Origin: Betaproteobacteria bacterium
GTDB lineage: Bacteria; Pseudomonadota; Gammaproteobacteria; Burkholderiales; Casimicrobiaceae
Reading direction: 5' to 3'
DNA length: 64,000 bases
NCBI GenBank assembly: GCA_027492485.1
Contig: JAPUER010000003.1
Span: 53,226-117,225 of the forward strand
The translations under genes and the position numbers were made by a program. Under the pieces are notes generated by a model. That model had not been told where the DNA came from, did not search any database, and worked only from the letters and a program-made list of their open reading frames with translations. Of this stretch, positions 16,121-24,243 are shown piece by piece (position 1 is the first letter of the stretch; every line of letters begins with the position of its first letter).

Positions 16121-17358
16121 CCAACACGGTGGCGACGCATCGTCTGCAGCCCGCCTTCGCGTTCATCTTCGCGGTGGTGTTGCTGGACGTCATTGCCATC
16201 GGTGTCGTCATTCCGGTGCTGCCGAAACTGATCGAGCAGTTTGCCGGCGATACCGCGCAGGCGGCCGAGATCAACGGCCTCTTTTCGATGAGCTGGGCGC
16301 TGATGCAACTGATCTTTTCGCCGGTGCTGGGCGCGCTGTCGGATCGCTTCGGACGGCGGCCGGTGATCCTGATTTCCTGCTTCGGGCTGGCGCTCGATTT
16401 CTTCTTCGCCGCGCTGGCGCCGTCGCTGGCGTGGCTGTTCGTGGCGCGCGTGATCGGCGGCATCACGATGGCGAACATGTCGACGGCGGGCGCCTACATC
16501 GCCGACGTCACAGCGCCCGAGCAGCGCGCCGCGAAGTTCGGCATGCTGGGCGCGGCCTGGGGCATCGGTTTCGTGCTCGGGCCGCTGCTCGGCGGCGTGT
16601 TCGGCGCCATGGACCCGCGGCTGCCCTTCTGGATCGCCGGCGGCATCGCGCTGATCAATGCGGCGTATGGCTACTTCGTGTTGCCGGAATCGCTGCCGCC
16701 GGAGAAGCGCAGCGCCTTCCGCATCAAGGACGCCAATCCGTTCGGCGCGCTCAAACTGCTCAACTCGACGCCGCTCTTGAAGCGGTTGTCGATGATCAAC
16801 ACGCTCTATCTGCTGGCGCATCACGTGTTGCCGGTGACCTTCGTGCTGCATGCCGATTACCGCTTCGGCTGGGACGCGAAGATGGTGGGCTTCACGCTGG
16901 CGATGGTGGGCGTGGCGAGCATCATCGTGCAGGGCGGACTGGTCGGCAAGGTGGTCAAGGCGATCGGCGAGCGCGCCGCGCTGCTTGCGGGGCTCGCCTC
17001 CGGCGTCGCAGCGCTGACGATCTACGGTCTGGCGCCGCAGGGTGAATGGTTCTGGGCCGGCATTCCGTTCGGCGCCTTCATGGGCTTGTTCGGCCCGGCG
17101 GCGCAGGCATTGATGACGCGCGAAGTGGCGGCCGAGCATCAGGGCCAGTTGCAGGGGGCGAATTCGAGCCTGATGGGGCTGACCGGTCTGATCGGGCCGG
17201 TGCTGTTCTCCTACGTGCTGTCGTGGGCGATCGGTGCCGGCAAGGGCTATGGCGTGCCCGGCGCGGCCTACCTGCTGGCCGCGGCGCTGCTGGCGCTGGG
17301 CGCCGTGCTGGCGGCAAACGTGCGGCCGCCGTCGCCGGCGCCTGCGACGGCGCCCTGA
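16117..17358 (+). CDS. MFS transporter, TetA/TCR-like
   Basis: 413 residues, 12 membrane helices. GTG start overlaps the ThDP gene by 4 bp. Helix 1 reads LLDVIAIGVVIPVLPKLI and motif A is GALSDRFGRRPVIL, both typical of the tetracycline-resistance branch of DHA1. GMLGAAWGIGFVLGPLLGG is the antiporter motif C. Chromosomal members of this branch export many substrates, so tetracycline resistance should not be assumed. Coupling with the ThDP enzyme suggests it moves a related compound. Confidence 0.87.
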   Translation: MTNTVATHRLQPAFAFIFAVVLLDVIAIGVVIPVLPKLIEQFAGDTAQAAEINGLFSMSWALMQLIFSPVLGALSDRFGRRPVILISCFGLALDFFFAALAPSLAWLFVARVIGGITMANMSTAGAYIADVTAPEQRAAKFGMLGAAWGIGFVLGPLLGGVFGAMDPRLPFWIAGGIALINAAYGYFVLPESLPPEKRSAFRIKDANPFGALKLLNSTPLLKRLSMINTLYLLAHHVLPVTFVLHADYRFGWDAKMVGFTLAMVGVASIIVQGGLVGKVVKAIGERAALLAGLASGVAALTIYGLAPQGEWFWAGIPFGAFMGLFGPAAQALMTREVAAEHQGQLQGANSSLMGLTGLIGPVLFSYVLSWAIGAGKGYGVPGAAYLLAAALLALGAVLAANVRPPSPAPATAP

Positions 17359-17430
17359 GCGGCGCTGTCACGACCGCCGTGACCGTGAGCGAAGGTCGAA
17401 GCCAGTGCGCTGCAGTCGTTGTTTCGGCTA

Positions 17431-17556
17431 TCAACTTTTGCGTTAAAACCAAAGCTGATATGGGCTCCATCCCGTATTTTGTCAAAAGTCGAGATCATGA
17501 CTTTTACGGCGCTATGCCCTATCTGCATGCGTTTTATGGCGAAAAGCTGATGCCGC
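17431..17556. repeat. dispersed intergenic element, copy A (- orientation)
   Basis: Left end TCAACTTTTGCGTTAAAACC (17431-17450), centre GTCAAAAGTCGAGATCATGA (17481-17500), right end GGCGAAAAGCTGATGCCG (17539-17556). The two ends are inverted with respect to each other (CAACTTTTGCG / CGAAAAGCTG). It fills the gap between two convergent genes and aligns well with copies at 30719-30845 and, reversed, 59066-59192. Confidence 0.72.
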
Positions 17557-17579
17557 CGTGCGCTGCCAATTTTCCGGCA

Positions 17580-18074
17580 TCAACCGATCTGAAACTGCCC
17601 CGGCCAGAGCCACAGCGCACCGGCCGTCATCACCACGTAGCGCAGCAATTTGCCGAGCGCACCCCAGCAAAAGCATTGCCAGAACGGCAGTTTGAGCCAG
17701 CCGGCGACGGTGGCGAGCGGATCGCCGATGACCGGCAGAAAGGCAAAGAAGCAGGCGCGCGGGCCGAGCCGTTCCAGCCAGGCCAGCGCCTTCGCCTGCA
17801 CTGCCGAATGCTTGTAGCTTTCGTAGGCCCGCTTGGCGCCAAAACCCATCCACCAGTTCACGGCGCCGCCGAGCGCGTTGCCGCAGGTGGCGACCAGAAT
17901 CGCCGGCCAGAACAGTTCCGGGTTGAGCTTGATCAGGCCGAAGACCGCCGGCTCCGACCCCATCGGCAACAGCGTCGCCGACACCAGCGCAACCACGAAC
18001 ACCGTCGACAAACCGAACTGCGGCAGTGCCAGCCACTGCAACACACCAGCGAACCAGGTTTCCATGCGAGGCAT
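17580..18074 (-). CDS. YqaA-family (DedA/VTT-related) membrane protein
   Basis: 164 residues with about four membrane segments. The family signature appears as LVSATLLPMGSEPAVFG near the N-terminus and FFAFLPVIGDPLATVAGWL in the second half, with a re-entrant Pro-rich loop. YqaA proteins are small relatives of DedA/VTT proteins linked to lipid scrambling and membrane homeostasis; the role here is unknown. An internal ATG nine bases in (METWF) may be the true start. It precedes nothing obvious and converges with the MFS gene at 17358. Confidence 0.82.
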   Translation of the reverse strand: MPRMETWFAGVLQWLALPQFGLSTVFVVALVSATLLPMGSEPAVFGLIKLNPELFWPAILVATCGNALGGAVNWWMGFGAKRAYESYKHSAVQAKALAWLERLGPRACFFAFLPVIGDPLATVAGWLKLPFWQCFCWGALGKLLRYVVMTAGALWLWPGQFQIG

Positions 18075-18140
18075 TTTGCCGCACGTTTGCCAAATGCAAG
18101 TGGCCGCGGGCAGCGCGGACCGATCTGCCGGCCCCGCGAG

Positions 18141-18671
18141 CTACGGCAGCACTGCCGCCGCCGCATCGACACGTGCGCTGCCGTGGCCGGCGATACAGGC
18201 GAAGGGAACGCCGAGCGCGGCCAGTTCGTGCGCCATCATCGCGTGAATCGCCGCTTGCGCTTCGGCGCTGTCGCGTAGAAAGCCATCGGCAACCCAGCCG
18301 AGATCGGACTCGCAAAGCAGCGTCAGCGCGTAGCGCGCCTGCAGCGCCCGTGCCCGCGCATAGAGCGAGCGGTCGGCAAACACATAGTCGCTGTAAATCG
18401 CAATGGTGAGCGGCGCGGTGTCGCAAAACACGTAGCGCGCTTGCGGCGCGGTCGTCAACACGCCGGCCACGGCCGCCAGCTCGTGAACATGCTGCGTTTC
18501 CAGAATCAGCGACTGTTCGTTACGGCGCGGTGTGCGGCCACGTTCGTCGCAAAAGCGGCGCAGATATTCGGGCACCCAGGGGCACGAAAAGCGCGTCGCC
18601 AGTTGTTGCGCGAGCGTTGTCTTCCCGGTGCTCTCGGCGCCGAGGATGCAGATCAGTCGGGGCGCGTTCAT
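18141..18671 (-). CDS. NadR-like P-loop nucleoside/vitamin kinase (AAA_28), thiamin-linked by context
   Basis: 176 residues. P-loop GAESTGKTTL (11-20), WVPEYLRRF and a later FCDTAPLTIAIYSDYVF match the ribosylnicotinamide-kinase domain of NadR. The N-terminal HTH and adenylyltransferase domains of full NadR are absent. ATGA overlap with the PnuC-type gene shows strict coupling. Because the operon sits behind a TPP riboswitch, the likely substrate is thiamin (kinase or pyrophosphokinase acting on imported vitamin) rather than nicotinamide riboside. That assignment is inference from context. Confidence 0.8.
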   Translation of the reverse strand: MNAPRLICILGAESTGKTTLAQQLATRFSCPWVPEYLRRFCDERGRTPRRNEQSLILETQHVHELAAVAGVLTTAPQARYVFCDTAPLTIAIYSDYVFADRSLYARARALQARYALTLLCESDLGWVADGFLRDSAEAQAAIHAMMAHELAALGVPFACIAGHGSARVDAAAAVLP

Positions 18672-19282
18672 GCCGGTATTTTGCCGCGCGCCAGTCGTCG
18701 CCACCAGCCGATCCAGCCCCAGACCGCCAGTGCGAAAAAGATCGCATAGAGCAGCACCGTCAGGGTCAACCCCTTGTAGGCGAACAGCGCGACGCTGGCG
18801 GCGTTGACGATCAGCCATACCGGCCAGTTGGCGATGAACTTGCGGCCGAGCAGCACAGTGCCGACGACGCTGCCGGCGGTGACGAAACCATCCGCCCACG
18901 CCACGTCGGAATCGGTGATCGCGCGCAGCAACAGCGCGCAGCCGAGCCAGGCCAGCGCCCAGCCGGCGAGCGTGAACAGCACGCCGCGCGCGTCGAGCCG
19001 CGCAATGCGGAGCGGCGCATCGTAGCCGGCACGATGGCCGCGCAGCCATTGCCACCAGCCCCACAGCGCCGTGATCGCAAAAAATACATTGACGCCGGCC
19101 TCGCCGTAGAGCCGACTGGCATAGAACAACCAGGCATAGAGCGCGCTGGCGACGATGGTCAGTGGCCAGCCCCAATGAATCTCGAACACGTTGCAGGCAA
19201 TGTTCGCCAGTGCCAACGCGAAGGCAATCACTTCGAGCCAGGTGACGGCGGTGCCGAGCAGGGTGAAGGCGGTGTCGAGCAT
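18668..19282 (-). CDS. pnuT: PnuC/PnuT-family vitamin transporter, probably thiamin
   Basis: 204 residues with about seven membrane helices and many Trp residues, as in PnuC proteins. PnuC-type carriers facilitate diffusion of an unphosphorylated vitamin that is trapped by a cytosolic kinase; the kinase gene overlaps this one by 4 bp. The start at 19282 (MLDTAFTLL) is preferred over a longer frame because GGAAGA precedes it and the longer version runs into the REP. PnuT is the thiamin-specific branch found with TPP riboswitches, and the upstream TonB receptor is preceded by one. Assignment to PnuT rests on that context. Confidence 0.82.
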   Translation of the reverse strand: MLDTAFTLLGTAVTWLEVIAFALALANIACNVFEIHWGWPLTIVASALYAWLFYASRLYGEAGVNVFFAITALWGWWQWLRGHRAGYDAPLRIARLDARGVLFTLAGWALAWLGCALLLRAITDSDVAWADGFVTAGSVVGTVLLGRKFIANWPVWLIVNAASVALFAYKGLTLTVLLYAIFFALAVWGWIGWWRRLARGKIPA

Positions 19283-19302
19283 GGTCTTCCGATGAAATTG
19301 CG

Positions 19303-19368
19303 TTGTGGGAGCGGCTTGCCGCGACAAAAAGGCGGTAAGCGAGTGGTCGCGGCAAGCCGCTCCTACAA
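19303..19368. repeat. GTGGGAGCGG-type palindromic repeat (REP copy 3)
   Basis: Arms 19303-19325 (TTGTGGGAGCGGCTTGCCGC) and 19346-19368 with a 20-base loop. It fills the gap between the TonB receptor stop and the PnuT-like start, within what should be a single riboswitch-controlled transcript. Confidence 0.83.
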
Positions 19369-19372
19369 GAAC

Positions 19373-21556
19373 CTAGAAGTCCACCGTCACGCTGGCGCGG
19401 ACGGTGCGTGGCGTCGACGGGAACAGGTAGACGCCGCCCCAATAGGTGGTCGGTGCCTCGCGCCAGTAGATGCGGTTGCTCAGGTTCTCGACGTTGAGGC
19501 GCCACAGCGTGCTCTTGCCCGCGAGCCGTGCCTGATAACGAATGCCGGCATCGAGCTGCCACGCGCCCGGCAGTTGCACGCTGCCGTCGGCGGTCGCGGT
19601 CTTGCCGGTCTCCCAGGTTGCCAGCGCGTTCAGCGCGAGGCCCGGCAGCGCCGCGATTTTGTAGTCGGCGAACAGCGATGCCTTGCTGCGCGGCACGTTG
19701 GTGACGCGGCGGCCAACCAGCGCCGGGTCGATGGCCTCGGTGTACCTCGCGTCGAGCAGCGTCAGGCTCGCTTGCAGCGACAGCGCATCGTCGACGCGAC
19801 CGCTGGCGGCCAGTTCGAGGCCGCGATGCCGCGCCCGTTTGCCGCCGGCAACGCGCAGCGGAACGCCGCTCGCGGTGGCGAGGTCGTCGGCATAGGGTTT
19901 GTCGATGCTGAACGCGGCGGCGGTGACCAGCATGCGTGAATTCACCTGCCATTTGCCGCCGATCTCGATCTGTTCGCTTTTGAGCGCCGGCAAGGCCTCG
20001 CCGTAGTTGACGAAGCGCGACGGGCGATTGGGCACCACTTCCAGCTCCGCGCCCTGGCCCCAGGACGCATAGAGCATCGTCGCTGCGCTGAGCGACCAGG
20101 CGAGGCCGGCCCACGGCGTGGTCACCGTCTGCTCATAGGCAACGGCGCGCGAACCATCGCCGCGCTCGCTGGCGCGATGCAGGCGCGATACGCGTAGTCC
20201 CGCGAAGGATTGCAGCGAGGCGGTGAGATCGCTTTGCAGCGTGGCGTAGCCCTCGAATGCGCGTTCGCGGCTATCGGTGTTGAGCTCGGTCAGCGCGGGG
20301 TCGGCCGGCAGCGCCACCGGTGCATAGATGTTGGTGCTGCCGACGTAGTTGTAGGCCTGCAGCGACGGCAGATCGTTGCGGATCGTGTGACCGGAGAGGC
20401 CGATGCGGGTGCGGTGCGTCATCCCGAGGCCGTCGAATTTGCCGTCGAGATGGGCATCCCAGCTCGCCACTTTGCGCTTTTCGCCTTCGCTGCGGAAGTC
20501 ATAAACGTCGACGTCGCCGTTAGCGCAGAGGCCGGGGTAGACGTAGTTGGTGGCGTTCGAGCAGCCGTCCGGGAACGCCAGGCGATCGTCGATGCGCGAT
20601 TGCTGGACGCCGGCGGCCACGCGTGCCGACCAGTCGGCATTGAAGCGGTGATTGAGCGCGACTTCAGCGGTCGTCGCCGTCGAAACGAACGGCAGCGACC
20701 ACGACTGGTTGTTGAGATTGAGGCGGGGGTCGATGCGGGCGGGCAGCGTGTCGCCGACGCCGTCGCCATTGCTGTCGAGCAGCCCGAGCCCCGGCACCGA
20801 GGGTTGCCGCTTGCGGTGATATTCGAAGTCGGCCGAAATGGAAGTCTGTGCCGACAGTTGCGTCGCCAGCGCCAGACTCGCGAACTGGCGCGCGCCGTCG
20901 GCACGATCGTATTGGGTGCGCAGGCGTTCGGCGGCGACGTTGAGTCGCACCCCGACCGTGCCGAGCATCGTGTTGGCGTCAACGTGGGCTTTGCTGCCGC
21001 CGTACTCGTTGCCGCTCAGCGTGACGGTGGTGAATGCGTCACGCAGCGGCGTCTTGGTCACCAGGTTGACCAGTCCGCCCGGCGCGGAGACGCCCGATTG
21101 CAGACCGGCCACGCCCTTGAGCACTTCGATGCGCTCCTTGTTTTCGAGCGCGATCGGCACATAGTTGCTGCTCGCCAGCCCGTTGCGCCGGAAGTTGTTG
21201 AACTGGTCGAGCAGGAAGCCGCGCACCGACAGGCTTTCGATGTAGCCCGTGGTGTTGTAGGCATCGGCCAGCGAGGCGTCGAGCTTCAATGCCTGCGACA
21301 GCGTTTGCGTCGCGGTGCCGGCGAGCAGGTCGGCGCCGAGCACGGTCACGCTCTGCGGCGTTTTCGCCAGCGGCGCATTGAAGCCGCCCACGTCGGCGTT
21401 GTCGATATCGAGCACCGGCGCCGATTTGGCGGTGACGGTGACCGGGTCGACGCGGGTCGGTGCGTCGTTGTTGCCCTGGGCGAGGGCGGGCTGGGTGAGC
21501 GCTGCGCCAACGGCCGCGGCAAGCAGGCTGCGAGTGAGCGGGTGTGAATGTGCCAT
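19373..21556 (-). CDS. TonB-dependent outer-membrane receptor, TPP-riboswitch controlled (thiamin uptake candidate)
   Basis: 727 residues from ATG 21556. Signal peptide MAHSHPLTRSLLAAAVGAAL with cleavage after ALA (residue 26), a TonB-box-like PVTVTA just after it, a plug domain (PQSVTVLGADLL... to VTKTPL) and a 22-strand-type barrel ending with the terminal Phe (RASVTVDF). Overall it resembles ferri-siderophore receptors, but a TPP riboswitch lies in its leader, so the substrate is more likely thiamin or a thiamin compound. It heads the operon continuing to the PnuT-like and kinase genes. Confidence 0.88.
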   Translation of the reverse strand: MAHSHPLTRSLLAAAVGAALTQPALAQGNNDAPTRVDPVTVTAKSAPVLDIDNADVGGFNAPLAKTPQSVTVLGADLLAGTATQTLSQALKLDASLADAYNTTGYIESLSVRGFLLDQFNNFRRNGLASSNYVPIALENKERIEVLKGVAGLQSGVSAPGGLVNLVTKTPLRDAFTTVTLSGNEYGGSKAHVDANTMLGTVGVRLNVAAERLRTQYDRADGARQFASLALATQLSAQTSISADFEYHRKRQPSVPGLGLLDSNGDGVGDTLPARIDPRLNLNNQSWSLPFVSTATTAEVALNHRFNADWSARVAAGVQQSRIDDRLAFPDGCSNATNYVYPGLCANGDVDVYDFRSEGEKRKVASWDAHLDGKFDGLGMTHRTRIGLSGHTIRNDLPSLQAYNYVGSTNIYAPVALPADPALTELNTDSRERAFEGYATLQSDLTASLQSFAGLRVSRLHRASERGDGSRAVAYEQTVTTPWAGLAWSLSAATMLYASWGQGAELEVVPNRPSRFVNYGEALPALKSEQIEIGGKWQVNSRMLVTAAAFSIDKPYADDLATASGVPLRVAGGKRARHRGLELAASGRVDDALSLQASLTLLDARYTEAIDPALVGRRVTNVPRSKASLFADYKIAALPGLALNALATWETGKTATADGSVQLPGAWQLDAGIRYQARLAGKSTLWRLNVENLSNRIYWREAPTTYWGGVYLFPSTPRTVRASVTVDF

Positions 21557-21623
21557 CGAGAGTCTTTCGGTCGACGGCAGGGTCAAGTGCACGGGCGCCC
21601 GAGTGGCTCGGGTCAACGATCGG

Positions 21624-21713
21624 CGACGCTTCCCTGCGCAAGTATTACCTTGATCAAGTTCCAGGGTGTCATCTCAGCCAGCAGTCCGGAGACCGCCAGC
21701 ACCCCTAGCGTTT
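21624..21713 (-). ncRNA. TPP riboswitch (THI element)
   Basis: Read on the minus strand, this 90-base region has the conserved TPP-aptamer parts in order: AGGGGTGCTGG (P1/P2 side), GGCTGAGATGACACCCT (the CUGAGA core and following ACCC), GAACTTGATCAAGGTAATAC and CTTGCGCAGGGAAGC. The last is the P4/P5 and closing P1 strand. The aptamer ends about 70 bases before the TonB-receptor start codon. No clear intrinsic terminator follows, so control may be of translation initiation. Confidence 0.93.
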
Positions 21714-21889
21714 TTGGGCATGCAAACTGCATGTCCGGCCAGCATTGTAGCGGCGGTCGATGCCCTACACTTGCGCCTGTTCAAAAACGGGTGTTCGCGA
21801 CGTCAGGCCGCGGTCTGCCCCGTCGACGTAACGCAACCGCCCCGTCGAGCTAGCGGGACAAAAAGAGGAAAAGGGAAAAGGGTCGCCCG

Positions 21890-23347
21890 ATGCTGCTTGC
21901 ATTCGTCTTTCTTTATCTGCTGGTCACCATCGGCATCGGCCTCTGGGCGGCGAAGCGGGTGAAGAACACCGCCGACTACGCGATTGCCGGCCGGCATCTG
22001 CCGCTGATCATGATCGTGACCACCACGTTTGCCACCTGGTTCGGCAGCGAGACGGTGCTTGGCATCGGCGCCAAATTCGTGCAGGGCAATCTCGGCACCG
22101 TGGTCGAAGACCCGTTTGGCGCCTCGTTCTGTCTGATCTTCGTTGGCCTGTTCTTCGCGGCGAGGCTCTACAAACAGACGCTGCTGACGATCAGCGACTA
22201 CTACCGCCAGCGCTTCGGCAAGGCGGTCGAAATCCTTTGCTCGATCATCATCATGCTGAGTTATCTGGGCTGGGTGGCGGCGCAGGTGACGGCACTCGGG
22301 CTGGTGTTCAACATCCTGTCCGGCGGCGGCATCAGTTTCGAATGGGGGATGGTGATCGGCGTCGCCTCGATCCTGATCTACACGCTGTTCGGCGGCATGT
22401 GGAGCGTGGCCATTACCGACTTCATCCAGATGATCGTGCTGGTGGTCGGGCTGTCGATCATCGCCGTGCTCGCCGGCAACATGGCCGGCGGCGCCGGCAA
22501 CGTGATCGCCTACGCGCAGAGCAAGGACATGCTGCGCTTTTTGCCGGAGCCGAACGCGAAGGACATGATCGCCTTTTTCGGTGCCGCGATCACCATGATG
22601 CTGGGCTCGATTCCGCAGCAGGACGTGTTCCAGCGCGTGATGTCGGCGAAGGACATCAAGGCGGCAACGCACGGCCCGGTGATCGGCGGCGTCTGTTATC
22701 TGCTGTTCGCTTTCGTGCCGATGTTTCTCGTGGTGGCCGCAGTGATCATCATGCCCGAGCAGACCGCCGAGCTGCTGAAGGGCGACACGCAAAAAATCCT
22801 GCCGACGCTGGTGCTGGAAAAAATGCCCTTCGTGGCGCAGATCATCTTTTTCGGTGCGCTGCTGTCGGCGATCAAGTCCACCGCGTCGGCCACCTTGCTG
22901 GCGCCCAGCGTGACCTTTGTGGAGAACGTCTACAAGCACTGGCACAAGCACATGAGCGACCAGCAGACGCTGAAGGCGATGCGCATCACGACGCTGGTGT
23001 TCTCGCTCTCGGTGCTGCTCTACGCCATCGCCTCGCGCGGCACCAAGATTTACGACATGGTCTCCGGCGCCTATCAGGTCACGCTGGTCGGCGCCTTCAT
23101 CCCGCTGGTGTTCGGCCTTTACTGGAAGCGCGCAACGACGCAGGGCGCCATCGCCTCCATCGTGTTCGGCATCGGCACCTGGCTCGCCTTCATGATGTTG
23201 CCGGGCTGGAGCGAGGCGTTCCCGCAGCAACTGGCGGGCGTGCTGGCGTCGCTCGCGGCGATGCTGGTCGGCTCACTGGCGCCGCAGTGGATCGAGAACC
23301 ATCGCGGTCACGTGCATCACTTCGTGGGCTCGCCCGAAAAGGCTTGA
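21890..23347 (+). CDS. sodium:solute symporter (SSS family)
   Basis: 485 residues and about 13 membrane helices. The family signature region around FGGMWSVAITDFIQMIVLVVG and the early AIAGRHLPLIMIVTTTFATWFG match PutP/PanF-like Na+ symporters. The protein takes up a small solute with Na+; the substrate cannot be read. The gene is divergent from the riboswitch-controlled receptor. An A/G-rich stretch (AAAAGAGGAAAAGGG, 21860-21874) precedes the start. An imperfect inverted repeat (GCATGCA-AAC-TGCATGT, 21718-21734) in the spacer may be an operator for either side. Confidence 0.88.
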   Translation: MLLAFVFLYLLVTIGIGLWAAKRVKNTADYAIAGRHLPLIMIVTTTFATWFGSETVLGIGAKFVQGNLGTVVEDPFGASFCLIFVGLFFAARLYKQTLLTISDYYRQRFGKAVEILCSIIIMLSYLGWVAAQVTALGLVFNILSGGGISFEWGMVIGVASILIYTLFGGMWSVAITDFIQMIVLVVGLSIIAVLAGNMAGGAGNVIAYAQSKDMLRFLPEPNAKDMIAFFGAAITMMLGSIPQQDVFQRVMSAKDIKAATHGPVIGGVCYLLFAFVPMFLVVAAVIIMPEQTAELLKGDTQKILPTLVLEKMPFVAQIIFFGALLSAIKSTASATLLAPSVTFVENVYKHWHKHMSDQQTLKAMRITTLVFSLSVLLYAIASRGTKIYDMVSGAYQVTLVGAFIPLVFGLYWKRATTQGAIASIVFGIGTWLAFMMLPGWSEAFPQQLAGVLASLAAMLVGSLAPQWIENHRGHVHHFVGSPEKA

Positions 23348-23353
23348 CGCGCT

Positions 23354-23474
23354 ACGGCTTTTCGCCGGAATGCGCATTGGCAAAGGGCTGGCGGCGATAA
23401 AACGCCGATAGTCGACTGTTTGCCAAATAGTGGTCTGTGCCCTGTGTGAATGCGCCCTGACGAGAAAAGCTGTC
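23354..23474. repeat. dispersed intergenic element, copy E (+ orientation)
   Basis: Left end GGCTTTTCGCCGG (23356-23368), centre GATAGTCGACTGTTTGCCAAAT, right end CGAGAAAAGCTGTCAG (23461-23476). Ends are inverted relative to each other. It fills the gap between the convergent symporter and SDR genes. Confidence 0.68.
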
Positions 23475-24243
23475 AGAACTTCAGTCGCTTGAAGATGCGT
23501 TCCGGCAGATGCTTGATGACGAGCATGATCGGCGCCCAGAAACCGGGCAGATAGACCACGTCGCGGCGTTTGTCGATGGCGCGCAGGATGCCCGCAGCGA
23601 CCGCTTCCGGCGTGGCCCAGAGCGCGCCCTTTTTTGCGACGTGCGCGGTCATCGGCGAGTCGATGAAACCGGGTTTGACGGTGGTCACCTGCACGCCGCG
23701 CGCACTCATGCGGGCGCGCAAGCCCGAGCAAAACGCCGTCAAACCGGCCTTGGCCGCGCCATACGCATGGTTGCTGCCGCGACCGCGATCGCCGGCGACC
23801 GAGGAGATGACCGCCACGCTGCCGCCGCCGGCACGCTCGCAGGCCAGCGCCAGGCGCTGCGCCCACTGCGCGGCGCTGACGAAGTTGAGCGTCAGTTCGT
23901 AATCGAGATACTCGGCGCTGGCTTCGGCGCGCGCCGAATCGCTGAGGCTGCCGTGGGCCACCAGCGCCACTGCGGGCGAAGTGGTGGCGGCAACGCTGTC
24001 GATGAAGGCGATGTCGGTGAGGTCGCCGGCGTGCGTGATCACCCGCGCGGCGCCGCGAATGTGGGCATCGGCCGCCACTCGCGCCAATGCATCGGCATTG
24101 CGCCCGACCAGCACCAGCGCCGCCTTGCGCGCGGCCCACAGCCGCACGGCCGCCTGCGCGACGGCCGAGGTGGCGCCAATCACCACGATGTCGCGTTGCG
24201 CGGCCGCAAGGGCCGGCGCTGCCGATGCGTTGTCGTCAGTCAC
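23473..24243 (-). CDS. short-chain dehydrogenase, DprE2-like
   Basis: 256 residues from GTG 24243, which overlaps the stop of the FAD-oxidoreductase gene by 8 bp. Rossmann motif VIGATSAVAQAAVRL, catalytic Ser in SVAVISSVAGD and Tyr-x3-Lys in HAYGAAKAGL are in place. DprE2 reduces the keto intermediate made by DprE1 in decaprenylphosphoryl-ribose to -arabinose epimerisation in mycobacteria. The coupled DprE1-like gene makes the same two-step epimerisation of a polyprenyl-linked sugar likely, though the sugar is unknown outside actinobacteria. Confidence 0.83.
   Translation of the reverse strand: MTDDNASAAPALAAAQRDIVVIGATSAVAQAAVRLWAARKAALVLVGRNADALARVAADAHIRGAARVITHAGDLTDIAFIDSVAATTSPAVALVAHGSLSDSARAEASAEYLDYELTLNFVSAAQWAQRLALACERAGGGSVAVISSVAGDRGRGSNHAYGAAKAGLTAFCSGLRARMSARGVQVTTVKPGFIDSPMTAHVAKKGALWATPEAVAAGILRAIDKRRDVVYLPGFWAPIMLVIKHLPERIFKRLKF

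Noticed and set aside
16117-17358. Tetracycline resistance gene
   Set aside because: The protein belongs to the TetA-like branch by motifs only. Chromosomal position and coupling with a metabolic enzyme give no reason to claim antibiotic resistance.
19373-21556. Siderophore or vitamin B12 receptor
   Set aside because: The barrel resembles siderophore receptors, but the leader is a TPP aptamer, not a cobalamin riboswitch or Fur box, and the partners are PnuT-like and a kinase.
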